Assembly (NCBI GenBank): GCA_028822155.1
Contig: JAPKEJ010000023.1
Location: 1 to 36,492, forward strand
Source: Porticoccaceae bacterium
GTDB lineage: Bacteria > Pseudomonadota > Gammaproteobacteria > Pseudomonadales > Porticoccaceae
DNA: 36,492 bases
Direction: 5' to 3'
The notes beneath the pieces are model-generated. The model worked only from the letters and a program-made list of their open reading frames with translations, was not told the DNA's origin and did not search any database. The position numbers and the translations under genes are program-made. Positions 10,034-19,100 of this stretch are shown here, in pieces. How positions within the stretch are numbered: position 1 is the stretch's first letter; every line of letters starts with the position of its first letter.

Positions 10034-10306
10034 GTGAATAAATCTGAATTAATTGATGCTATCGCTGATGGCGCAGACATATCTAAAGCTTCTGCAGGAC
10101 GTGCACTAGATTCTGCAATTGGAGCAATTACAGGCGCATTGCAGAATGGCGATCAAGTTTCTTTGGTTGGCTTTGGTACATATTCTGTTAAACACCGTGC
10201 TGCACGTGCTGGGCGTAATCCTCAGACTGGCGCCGAGATCCAGATCAAAGCTGCCAATGTGCCAAGTTTTAAAGCGGGCAAGGCATTGAAAGAAGCTGTA
10301 AATTAG
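10034..10306 (+). CDS. hupB: DNA-binding protein HU-beta
   Basis: A 90-residue nucleoid protein that binds and bends DNA as a dimer. The N-terminus [11 protein letters not shown], the [21 protein letters not shown] arm region and the C-terminal [15 protein letters not shown] are classic HU. The start is GTG, preceded by AAGGGG. It sits after lon, as in E. coli and Pseudomonas, and is flanked by its own strong promoter and a strong terminator, consistent with high, independent expression. Confidence 0.97.
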   Translation: MNKSELIDAIADGADISKASAGRALDSAIGAITGALQNGDQVSLVGFGTYSVKHRAARAGRNPQTGAEIQIKAANVPSFKAGKALKEAVN

Positions 10307-10311
10307 TAGAC

Positions 10312-10367
10312 GTCTGGAAGCTTTTAGGGTCCAGACACAAAAGGCGCATCACTGATGCGCCTTTTTT
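10312..10367 (+). terminator. Two-hairpin terminator after hupB
   Basis: A first hairpin pairs GTCTGGA (10312-10318) with TCCAGAC (10330-10336). A second, stronger hairpin follows at once: AAGGCGCATC with GATGCGCCTT and then TTTTT (about 10338-10367). The second is a canonical intrinsic terminator and the first may stabilise the 3' end of the abundant HU mRNA. Confidence 0.88.
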
Positions 10368-10384
10368 AATATTAGGGAAAAAAG

Positions 10385-12235
10385 ATGTTAGATAGTTTTA
10401 GAACCAATATGCGCGGTATGGCCTTAGGTATTGTTATCGTTATTGGTGCCATATTTGCATTCTCAGGCACTGGGTCTCTGCTTACGGTCGCTAATGTTGA
10501 TACTGCGATTGTAGTTAACGATATAAATATTAGTGAAAATGATGTGGTCCGTGCGATATTGAGCCAGAAGCGACGGATCTTAGCTGAAAATGAAGGTTTG
10601 GACCCTGCGGTGCTTGATGATGAAATGCTGCGCCCTGGAGTCATTGAACAGCTCATTACACGAGAGCTTTTTGCACAGGATTCTATCGGGCAAAACCTTA
10701 CTTTGTCTCAGCAAGATATTACCAATCTCATCTTAGATATCGAAGGCTTCCAGTCAGAAGGCAAGTTTGATCAAAACCTGTATCGTTTTGCTATTCAACA
10801 GCAAGGATATACCAGTGCTACTTTCAACGATGTTTTGAAAGATGACATGGTTGTACAGCAATTGGTGTCAGGGGTAAGTTCCACTGCTTTTACCACTAAT
10901 ACTGAGCTGTCTGCACTAGCAGGTGTTACTGAGCAGCAGAGAAATTATTATTACCTAAGGCTACCAGTCAAGGGTATTGAGGATTTAATTGAGCTGTCTG
11001 ATACTCAGGTCGACGATTATTACCAAAATAATCAAGCATCCTTTACGACGGATGCCAAGGTTCGTATAGATTACATTGAGCTCAGTTCTGATCTTTTAAT
11101 AGATGCTTCAGCTATATCAGAGGATCAAGTTTTAGCGCGATTTGAGGAAGAGGTTGAAAATAGAGATCTCGCTGAGTCTAGACAAGCCGCACATATTTTA
11201 CTCTCCGAACCGACTCCTGAAGAGATTGACGAAATTCAGACCAAGCTTAATGCAGGCGTTGATTTTGCCGTATTAGTTAAGGACTATTCTGAAGATTTCG
11301 GTTCTGCTGAGTTAGGGGGTGATTTAGGTTTCACCTCTGGTGCTACTTTTCCTGAGGCGTTTGAAGCTGCGTTAGCAGGGTTAGAAATAGGGCAGGTTTC
11401 TGAGCCGGTTAATACCGACGCGGGAACACATTTCATTAAGCTATTGGATATTCAGCAACAGACTTATGAATTGTCTGAACAAAGATCAAGAATTGAGCGA
11501 GAGCTCCTTAAAGAATCTACTAGTGACTTGCTGGTAGAGAAATTACAAAACCTTAAAGAATTGAGTTTTAACGCTGAGTCACTCGCTGAAGTGGCACAGG
11601 ATATTGGCTTAGAGCTAAACACCTCTGAGGCATTTTCTCAGGCAGGGGGCAGCGGTATTTCTGCTTTTCCCGCGGTTGTAAAAGCTGCGTTTAGTTCTGA
11701 AGTTGTAACTGACCAATACGCCAGTGAAGTTCTTGATTTAGGTGACGACAGATATCTAGTGCTGAAGCTAAATGAATATATAGACGCTCGACAACAAGGG
11801 CTATCTGAGGTGCGTGATCGGGTTATCCAGTTAGTTACCGATCAAGAGTCTAAAAATCAGTTAGCAGAACAGGGTGGAACTCTTTTGGCGCGAGTAATAG
11901 CTGGAGAGAGCGTCGAGACAGTTGCAAAGAGCGAGAGTCTTGATTGGCAAGTAGTCATTGATGGAACACGGCGTGATACTAGTACTAATGCTGAGATTGG
12001 GCGAAAGGTGTTCTCGCTGCCTAGACCCGTCACCGAAAGTACCGTGGAAGGTTTCTATCTATCCAACGGGGACTTTGTGGTTGTAAGCCTGACAGAGGTC
12101 ACTGAGGGTAGACTAGATCGATTGACTAGCCAGCAAAGAACTGCTCTGGTATCGGCGTCGATTGTGTCTAGGGGAAGTCGTGATTTGGATGCTTACCAAG
12201 GGTCATTATTAGTAAAAGCGACGATTGTTAAATAG
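10385..12235 (+). CDS. ppiD: Periplasmic folding chaperone PpiD (SurA-N/parvulin)
   Basis: Inner-membrane-anchored periplasmic chaperone that assists proteins leaving the Sec translocon. It has 616 residues, near the E. coli length of 623. One N-terminal membrane anchor is seen (about 10-32, GMALGIVIVIGAIFAFSG), followed by a SurA_N-like helical region. A central parvulin domain (about 260-360) carries AAHILLSE, ELGGDLGFTS and TDAGTHFIKLLDI. A long C-terminal parvulin-like region follows. AGGGA precedes the ATG. The order hupB-ppiD is conserved in gammaproteobacteria. Confidence 0.93.
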   Translation: MLDSFRTNMRGMALGIVIVIGAIFAFSGTGSLLTVANVDTAIVVNDINISENDVVRAILSQKRRILAENEGLDPAVLDDEMLRPGVIEQLITRELFAQDSIGQNLTLSQQDITNLILDIEGFQSEGKFDQNLYRFAIQQQGYTSATFNDVLKDDMVVQQLVSGVSSTAFTTNTELSALAGVTEQQRNYYYLRLPVKGIEDLIELSDTQVDDYYQNNQASFTTDAKVRIDYIELSSDLLIDASAISEDQVLARFEEEVENRDLAESRQAAHILLSEPTPEEIDEIQTKLNAGVDFAVLVKDYSEDFGSAELGGDLGFTSGATFPEAFEAALAGLEIGQVSEPVNTDAGTHFIKLLDIQQQTYELSEQRSRIERELLKESTSDLLVEKLQNLKELSFNAESLAEVAQDIGLELNTSEAFSQAGGSGISAFPAVVKAAFSSEVVTDQYASEVLDLGDDRYLVLKLNEYIDARQQGLSEVRDRVIQLVTDQESKNQLAEQGGTLLARVIAGESVETVAKSESLDWQVVIDGTRRDTSTNAEIGRKVFSLPRPVTESTVEGFYLSNGDFVVVSLTEVTEGRLDRLTSQQRTALVSASIVSRGSRDLDAYQGSLLVKATIVK

Positions 12236-12259
12236 ATATAAATTGATTTTCTATTAGAG

Positions 12260-12288
12260 AATAAAGGCGGATATCCGCCTTTATTTTT
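12260..12288. terminator. Bidirectional terminator between ppiD and mltD
   Basis: A perfect inverted repeat (AATAAAGGCGGAT with ATCCGCCTTTATT) is followed by TTTTG on the plus strand. It stands between two convergent genes. The plus-strand T-run is better than that on the minus strand. Confidence 0.82.
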
Positions 12289-12308
12289 GCCTGCTTGTTA
12301 TTGCTTGT

Positions 12309-13910
12309 TTAGATTCGTAGGCGATTGACAAAAAGCGTCAATCTTTGACCAGGCTGTAAATATTTATCGCGGCTAATATTATTCCAGCCCGTAATATCCT
12401 TAATGTCTAAATCAAACTTCGCTGCGATCATATACAGCGAGTCTCCTGTCCGGACTTTATAGAAAAGTTTTCTGAGATTTTCATCAACAGATTTTTTGGT
12501 GGCAATGCGGATGCTGAGGTACTGGTCTATTTTAATCATATCGCTTGATAGGCCGTTTTGTCGCTGTAGGCTCTTTACAGACGTTTTAAACCGCAGGGCT
12601 ATGTCTGAGAGAGAATCACCACCAACAACCTTATATCTGGTGTTTTTGAAGCTTGAGCCGGCATCTGTACTGGTCTTTGTTCCTTCGTCATGGGGAATGA
12701 GTAATATTTGCCCAATCTTAAGTAGACTTGAATTAAGACTGTTCCGTACTTTTATCCATGAGAGGGGTGTGTCAAATTTTTCAGCAATCTGCGAGAGGGT
12801 ATCACCTTGAACAACCGCATACTCAGTGTGAGGGATCCAATCTTTTTGGCTAGTGGTTTTTAGTGACTGTCTGAATGAATCAGCATTCTCCAAAGGGAAA
12901 AGCAAAGTGTGCTGGCCCGTTGGCGGCGTTGTAGAGCGACGAAATGCAGGATTTAATCGATAGAATAAAGTTTCATTCACCCCCGAAACCTCCATAACCT
13001 TTTGTAGCGAGACCTGATGTTCGATTTCAATTAATTCAAAGTAGGGCGAATTAGCGATGAACGGTAATTCAATTTTGTGGGCTGAGGGCGCATCTATCAG
13101 TGAGGCCAGTGCCAATAGCTGCGGCACATAGTTACGGGTCTCTTTTGGCAATCGTATCGACCAAAAATCTACGGGTTTACCTGCTTTGCGATTTTTGAGG
13201 ATAGACTTACTGACATACCCTTCACCAGAGTTATAAGCAGCAAGGGCGAGAAGCCAGTCGTTATCAAAACGGTTATTTAAATAGCTAAGATATTTAATAG
13301 CGGCATTAGTCGAGCTAACTACATCCCTTCGACCATCGTACCAACGGTTTCGCTCGAGTCCAAACTGTTTGGCAGTAGATGGGATAAACTGCCACAAACC
13401 GGCTGCATGGCTGGGGCTATAAGCTAGGGGGTCATAGGTGCTTTCGACGATCGGTAACAGTGCTAGCTCTAACGGCAACCCCGCTTGCTCTAATTGTTCT
13501 GTTATATAGTAAATAAAAGGTTCCGCTCGGGAGAACACGGCTTTTAAATAGCTGGGATTGTTAATGTACCATTGACGCTGCTTTGTTACAGCATCAGGAA
13601 GATTGTTTAAATCTAGCTGATAGCCCGAGCGAATTCTTTGCCAAAGATCTTCTGGTCCACTCGCAGTCACTGGTTCTTCGAGAGTGCTCAATAGCGCTTC
13701 AGTTACTTGATGATCGGCTGGAGCCAAGTGTTCTTCAGAAAGCACGTCTATCAGCGGGGCTGGTGTTGCGTCAATCGTTGGTGCGCTTTCCTCCATTTCG
13801 TTAGTCGATGAAATTTTTGGGAGCAGGCTGCAGCTTGAGGTTAAGACCGTAGATAATATAAAAGATGAAATTAAAGACGAATTTTTAATAGCGAAGGCCC
13901 CGGATAACAC
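12309..13910 (-). CDS. mltD: Membrane-bound lytic murein transglycosylase D
   Basis: Cleaves peptidoglycan glycan strands to give 1,6-anhydro ends, probably as an envelope lipoprotein. It has 533 residues. A hydrophobic signal ends in a TSSC lipobox-like site (Cys27). The SLT domain has catalytic Glu156 in PIVESTYDP, followed by SHAAGLWQFIPSTAKQFGL and ALAAYNSGEG. Three LysM repeats (about 367-410, 426-468 and 485-530, each with a GDSL or GDTL motif) bind peptidoglycan. The start is GTG, the only plausible one near the signal peptide. In E. coli mltD is next to gloB and yafS-rnhA-dnaQ. Here the neighbourhood is kept but gloB is missing. Confidence 0.93.
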   Translation of the reverse strand: MLSGAFAIKNSSLISSFILSTVLTSSCSLLPKISSTNEMEESAPTIDATPAPLIDVLSEEHLAPADHQVTEALLSTLEEPVTASGPEDLWQRIRSGYQLDLNNLPDAVTKQRQWYINNPSYLKAVFSRAEPFIYYITEQLEQAGLPLELALLPIVESTYDPLAYSPSHAAGLWQFIPSTAKQFGLERNRWYDGRRDVVSSTNAAIKYLSYLNNRFDNDWLLALAAYNSGEGYVSKSILKNRKAGKPVDFWSIRLPKETRNYVPQLLALASLIDAPSAHKIELPFIANSPYFELIEIEHQVSLQKVMEVSGVNETLFYRLNPAFRRSTTPPTGQHTLLFPLENADSFRQSLKTTSQKDWIPHTEYAVVQGDTLSQIAEKFDTPLSWIKVRNSLNSSLLKIGQILLIPHDEGTKTSTDAGSSFKNTRYKVVGGDSLSDIALRFKTSVKSLQRQNGLSSDMIKIDQYLSIRIATKKSVDENLRKLFYKVRTGDSLYMIAAKFDLDIKDITGWNNISRDKYLQPGQRLTLFVNRLRI

Positions 13911-13995
13911 CTGTAAATTTTTATGCCGCGATTGTAGCTATGTTAAGTATCTAAGACAAATACGGATTGGCATAAAGAGTCTCTAATTTTACAGC

Positions 13996-14026
13996 TTAAC
14001 TACAGAAGGTTCCTTACTGTAGCTAA
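13996..14026. promoter_or_regulatory. Inverted repeat in the mltD/methyltransferase divergent spacer
   Basis: A stem of about 10 bp (CTACAGAAGG at 14000-14009 with CCTTACTGTAG at 14012-14022, one bulged A, 2-nt loop) extends by TTA/TAA after one mismatch. There is no T-run, so it is not a usual terminator. It lies about 90 bp upstream of mltD and 115 bp upstream of the methyltransferase, and could be an operator or a leader hairpin. Confidence 0.45.
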
Positions 14027-14140
14027 TGTTACGGATTATCAGGTGGAGTTTAATCGATTCAGCCTCCATAATAGTGTAAAACATAATTTATTAAACCTAT
14101 ATTCTATGTGCCATAAGCTCCCTAGAGGCTATTACAATAA

Positions 14141-14956
14141 ATGTTAAAACGCTTTGACATAGAAGACTTAGGTGAGACCAGTGCAGATTTGCAAGACTGG
14201 TCAGAGTCAGAATTTGCCTCTTATATCATGTCGGCCGAGAAACGAATTTTTACAAAAAAATATAGTCATTTACCCGGTTATAGATTCTTACGCCTCGGCT
14301 TATCGCCCAGTCAAGAAACTCTGGATTGTTTTAGCCAAATACACCGTTTTGGATTGCAGTCTCAGTTGTTGGGTAATATTGCAGAAATGTCCGCGGCAGC
14401 TGATTTTTGTGATTTACCTTTGCCTTCGGAGGTGGTTGACGTTGTATTACTTCAGCACTCGGTCGAGTTTTCAGAATCCCCCAAGGCCTCGCTAAACGAA
14501 GCGTTGCGTGTCCTAGCGCCGGGCGGGCATCTCATAATATGTGTCTTTAATCCGGTAGGCCCGACAGGCCTAATTAAGTTCCCAATGCAGCTAGTGACAA
14601 ATCGCTCTCAGTATCGGTTTCATAACCTTCGTAAAGGCAGATTAATTGATTGGTTAACACTCCTCAATTGTGAGGTGTTGGACGTCGATCATGGCGCTTA
14701 TCACTGGCCGCGGAGCCGAGCGGTAGTTAGGAGTGGTGGGCTTAGGCCTCTGGTTCAAGAGAAAGGTATTTCCTCCTGGGATAATGCCTGCGAAAAAATA
14801 CGTCTTCCTATTGGTAATTTCTATATCATTCATGCAGTAAAGCGTGTTGCCCGCGGTATCAGCAGTTCATCTCGAGTCTGGGAGCGCAGCGTGAGTGGTC
14901 GTTTAAGGTCATCTGCCGCTAAACCGCTAGGATCCAAAACAGAGAGTAAATATTGA
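14141..14956 (+). CDS. Class I SAM-dependent methyltransferase (YafS-like)
   Basis: A 271-residue protein with a methyltransferase-11-like core. The region ADFCDLPLPSEVVDVVLLQHSVEFSESPKASLNEALRVLAPGGHLIICVFNP (about 88-140) gives the acidic loop, motif IV-like strand and the LAPGGHL motif. Motif I is weak: the usual GxGxG is not clear near LRLGLSP, so SAM binding is less certain than the fold. Position directly before rnhA-dnaQ matches E. coli yafS and its Pseudomonas counterpart, whose substrate is not established. The C-terminal 40 residues are basic and low-complexity. No other candidate function is suggested. Confidence 0.85.
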   Translation: MLKRFDIEDLGETSADLQDWSESEFASYIMSAEKRIFTKKYSHLPGYRFLRLGLSPSQETLDCFSQIHRFGLQSQLLGNIAEMSAAADFCDLPLPSEVVDVVLLQHSVEFSESPKASLNEALRVLAPGGHLIICVFNPVGPTGLIKFPMQLVTNRSQYRFHNLRKGRLIDWLTLLNCEVLDVDHGAYHWPRSRAVVRSGGLRPLVQEKGISSWDNACEKIRLPIGNFYIIHAVKRVARGISSSSRVWERSVSGRLRSSAAKPLGSKTESKY

Positions 14957-14988
14957 TATTCCGCGATTACTGATTAATAGGGTATAGA

Positions 14989-15420
14989 ATGAATCGAGTT
15001 GAGATTTTTACTGATGGCGCATGTCGAGGGAATCCAGGCCCCGGTGGTTGGGGTGCATTAATGCGATTTGGCGATGAAGAGAAAGAGCTGTGCGGTGGTG
15101 AGGCAGAGACCACCAACAACCGTATGGAGTTAATGGCGGTTATTCAGGCATTGTCCGCGTTAAAGCGACCCTGTGATGTCGTTCTAACCTCCGATTCAAC
15201 TTATGTTCTAAAAGGGATTCAAGAATGGATGCCTAACTGGAAGAAAAGAGGGTGGAAAACAGCCACTAAAAAGCCAGTTAAAAATGTAGATCTGTGGAAG
15301 CAGTTAGATGATGTAATTCAGGTGCATACCATTGATTGGCAGTGGGTTAAGGGACATAGCGGACATGCTGAAAATGAGATTGCCGACCAATTAGCCAATA
15401 GGGGTATTGACGAACTTTAG
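14989..15420 (+). CDS. rnhA: Ribonuclease HI
   Basis: Endonuclease that removes RNA from RNA-DNA hybrids during replication and R-loop clearance. It has 143 residues. The metal-binding acids are Asp9 ([16 protein letters not shown]), Glu47 (NNRMELMA), Asp69 (LTSDSTYV) and Asp133, with His123 in [10 protein letters not shown]. The basic handle [16 protein letters not shown] is present. An AGGGT-type ribosome site precedes the ATG. dnaQ begins 46 bp after its stop in the same direction, whereas in E. coli the two genes are divergent. Confidence 0.97.
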   Translation: MNRVEIFTDGACRGNPGPGGWGALMRFGDEEKELCGGEAETTNNRMELMAVIQALSALKRPCDVVLTSDSTYVLKGIQEWMPNWKKRGWKTATKKPVKNVDLWKQLDDVIQVHTIDWQWVKGHSGHAENEIADQLANRGIDEL

Positions 15421-15466
15421 GTTTGTTTTTCCCAAACTCAAATTAACTATTGAAGAAATAAAGATA

Positions 15467-16186
15467 ATGAGACAGATTGTTCTTGATACCGAAACTACTG
15501 GATTAGAAACTTCTCAGGACCACCGGATTATTGAAATTGGTTGCGTCGAAATGGTCGACCGAAAGTTAACTGGCCGCCATTACCACCAATACATAAATCC
15601 TCAGCGTAAGGTCGATGAAGGCGCAATGGAGGTCCACGGTATTACTGATCAATTTCTCGAGGATAAGCCGCTATTTGAAGCCATAGTGACAGATTTTTTC
15701 GAGTTTTTGGATGATGCCGAGTTGATCATTCACAATGCATCTTTTGATATTGGCTTCATTAATCACGAGGCTAAAAAACTCCGAGGCGCACACCAGCCCA
15801 TAGAGTCTCGATGTAGGGTCATTGATACGCTAGCTCTCGCAAGACAGAAGCACCCCGGACAGAAAAACAATCTCGATGCCTTGTGCAAGCGATATGGTGT
15901 GGATAATTCTCAGCGACAGCTTCATGGCGCCTTGCTGGATGCGGAGATATTGGCAGATGTTTATCTACTGATGACAGGCGGTCAGGTCAATTTAAATATT
16001 AATGATCAGTCAGACTCTGAAAGTGGCGAAATAAATATGGCCTCAGTTATTCGTCGACTTCCAGACAATCGACCCCCGCTCCGAGTTGTTAAAGCGTCCG
16101 ATGAGGAAATAACCCTGCATGAGCAAAAGTTGGCGGCCATCGCCACTAAGTCTGGTCAATGTATATGGCAGGGTGCTGGCGAATAG
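15467..16186 (+). CDS. dnaQ: DNA polymerase III epsilon subunit (3'-5' proofreading exonuclease)
   Basis: Proofreading subunit of the replicative polymerase core. From ATG 15467 it has 239 residues, close to E. coli's 243. Exo I is the DTETTG motif (Asp7, Glu9), Exo II is HNASFDIGF and Exo III is HGALLDAEILADVYL. The C-terminal tail, which contacts the alpha subunit, ends CIWQGAGE, similar to the E. coli CLWRA end. An upstream in-frame ATG at 15407 would overlap rnhA and add 20 residues not seen in the family, so I did not use it. Confidence 0.96.
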   Translation: MRQIVLDTETTGLETSQDHRIIEIGCVEMVDRKLTGRHYHQYINPQRKVDEGAMEVHGITDQFLEDKPLFEAIVTDFFEFLDDAELIIHNASFDIGFINHEAKKLRGAHQPIESRCRVIDTLALARQKHPGQKNNLDALCKRYGVDNSQRQLHGALLDAEILADVYLLMTGGQVNLNINDQSDSESGEINMASVIRRLPDNRPPLRVVKASDEEITLHEQKLAAIATKSGQCIWQGAGE

Positions 16187-16194
16187 CGCTTTTT

Positions 16195-19100
16195 ATGCAG
16201 GATCTGAATCATATTAATTTCCCCGTTAAGCTGCCATTGACGTCCAGGCAAGTTGAGCAGCTAAAGTCTCAGCTTATCGTGTCGGTGGCTAGTACAGACT
16301 TGTTTCGTTTGTCTAAGAGGGCAACTCGATTTTCGCAGTCAACTGTGGATACCGCGCTAGTATCCAAAGAATGGCAAGGCTTTCAAGATGCCGTGGCTCG
16401 CTCACAAGTAATTGTTCAATCTCGGCAAAAAAAATTACCAAAAATCCAGTTTCCGGACTTGCCGGTTAGTGCGCGCTCTGAAGAAATCAGGCAGCTAATC
16501 GAAGAGAATCAGGTGGTTATCATTGCCGGAGAAACTGGGTCAGGTAAGACTACCCAAATACCAAAAATATGCCTTCAGGCAGGACGAGGTGTGAAGGGCA
16601 TTATTGGCCATACTCAGCCACGCCGAATTGCTGCTCGGACAGTGGCCCAGCGTATAGCGGAAGAGCTAGCGTCACCTTTGGGCAAAGCCGTTGGGTATAA
16701 GGTTCGGTTTTCAGATCAAACATCGTCTGAGAGCTATATTAAGCTGATGACAGACGGAATTTTACTGGCAGAAATTCAGCAAGACAGATTTCTAAGTAAA
16801 TATGACACTCTAATTATAGATGAGGCTCATGAACGGAGCCTGAATATTGATTTCTTGCTTGGTTACCTGAAGACGCTGCTAGGGCAGCGGAAAGATTTAA
16901 AGCTAATTATTACCTCGGCGACCATTGATATAAAAAAGTTTTCCGCTCATTTTAATGATGCGCCTATTGTTGAGGTGTCAGGTAGAACTTACCCAGTTGA
17001 CATCGTATACAGTGATTTGGATATTTTAGATGGCGACCGAAATCAACAAATCGTTGACTGTTTGCGCGACATTCAAGATACGCAGCAACAGGGCGATGTA
17101 TTAGTTTTCTTAAGTGGTGAGAGAGAAATTCGTGAGGCGAGCTTAGCGCTTAGACGGGCCCAATTCCCCAATACTGAAATAGCACCTCTTTATGCTCGGT
17201 TAAGTCTGGCAGAGCAAAGTAAAATTTTTGCGCCACATAGAGGTAGGCGAGTTATCTTGAGCACGAATGTTGCTGAAACTTCGCTCACAGTGCCGGGCAT
17301 TCGTTATGTTATCGATACAGGTCGTGCCAGAGTCTCTCGATACAGCTTTAGAACAAAGGTGCAGAGACTGCCAATAGAGGCTGTGTCGCAGGCCAGTGCT
17401 AATCAGCGAGCTGGACGCTGCGGTCGTGTGAGTGACGGCGTATGCTATCGCTTGTATCGGCAGGACGATTTTGAGGGTCGATCGCTGTTTACTGACCCAG
17501 AGATAGTACGCACTAATTTAGCAGCAGTAATTTTACAGATGTTGCAACTGCGGCTGGGCGATATTAGAGACTTCCCCTTTATTGACCCACCTGATAATCG
17601 TTTGATAAACGATGGTTATAAGCTCTTAGAAGAGCTTCAAGCGGTCACCGCAGATGGAAAATTGACTCCCATTGGTAAGAAACTAGTGACGTTGCCGGTA
17701 GATCCACGCTTTGCCAGAATGATCTTAGAGTCGGACAAGAACGGATCACTGAATGAGTTAATTATTATTACCAGTGGGTTGAGTATTCAAGACCCTAGAG
17801 AGCGGCCGGGGGATAAGCAGCAGGCTGCTGACCAAGCACATAAGCAATGGGCGGATGAAAACTCTGATTTTGTATCGCTACTCAACTTATGGAATCACTT
17901 TGAAGAGAAGCGCAGCAGTCTTTCCACCAATCAATATAGTAAATATTGTCGTTCTCACTATGTATCATTTATGAGAATGAGAGAGTGGCGTGATTTACAT
18001 CATCAGCTTCACAGCGCCTGCAGGGCTTTGGCCTTAAAGGAGAATCAGATAGCGGCAGATTACGCGAGCATTCATCGCTCACTGTTGTCTGGTCTGTTGG
18101 GGCAAGTTGGTATTCGAGAGGAAAAATGGGAGTTTTCAGGGACGAGGAACCGTAAATTTTTCATTTTTCCTGGATCTGGACTAAGTAAGAAACCGCCAAA
18201 ATGGGTAATGGCGGGGTCCTTGATGGAGACAACTAAGCAATATGCTCTAAATGTTGCAAAAATCGATTCAGCTTGGCTTGAAAGTCTTGCCGCGCATTTG
18301 GTGAAGAAAACACATAGCGAACCTTTCTATCACCAGAAATCAGGCCAAGTAATGGCCAGCGAACGTCAAACCTTATTTGGGTTGTCCATTGTTGAGGGCA
18401 AAAAGGTTGTATACGGCAATATAAGCCCTTCTGAGGCGAGAAAGGTGTTCATACAGCAAGCGCTAGTCGAAGATGGGTATCGCGCTAAGGGAGAGTTTTA
18501 TGCGCATAATCATGCTTTAGTGTCAGAACTTCAGGCACTAGAGGATCGGTTTAGGCGCAGAGATCTCCTTGCAGAACAAATGGTTATTTATAACCATTAT
18601 GATGAACGAGTTCCTTCAGGCGTGTGTAATCTTCCCGCGTTTGAAAAATGGCGTAAAACAGCCGAAAAAGCAGACTCAACACTACTGTTCATGAGTAAAG
18701 AATCTTTGCTCCTACGAGGTCTGTCAGACAACGAAGAAGCTCAATTTCCGGAGCTGATTGGTCATGAAGGTCTCGAGTTTGAATTGCGCTATCACTTTGA
18801 ACCTGGCCATCCTGAAGATGGTGTGAGTTTATTGGTGCCCTTGGTAGTGCTACATCAATTACCCCACTACCTTTTTCAATGGTTGGTTCCCGGGATGCTA
18901 CGTGACAAATGCATTGCACTGATAAAGGGCCTCCCTAAACAGGTCCGCAGGCAGTTTGTTCCTGTTCCAGATTATATTGACAAGGTTCTGCTTAAGGTCA
19001 GTGCTCAGGACAGACCATTAACGGTTGTGTTGAGCGAGCAATTACAAAAGCTGACTGGAACAAAAATTGAAGAGAGTTCCTGGAACTTGGAAAGTCTTGA

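Noticed and set aside
15407..15466. Extended N-terminus for DnaQ
   Set aside because: It would overlap rnhA and add 20 residues before the conserved family start. ATG 15467 gives the normal length.
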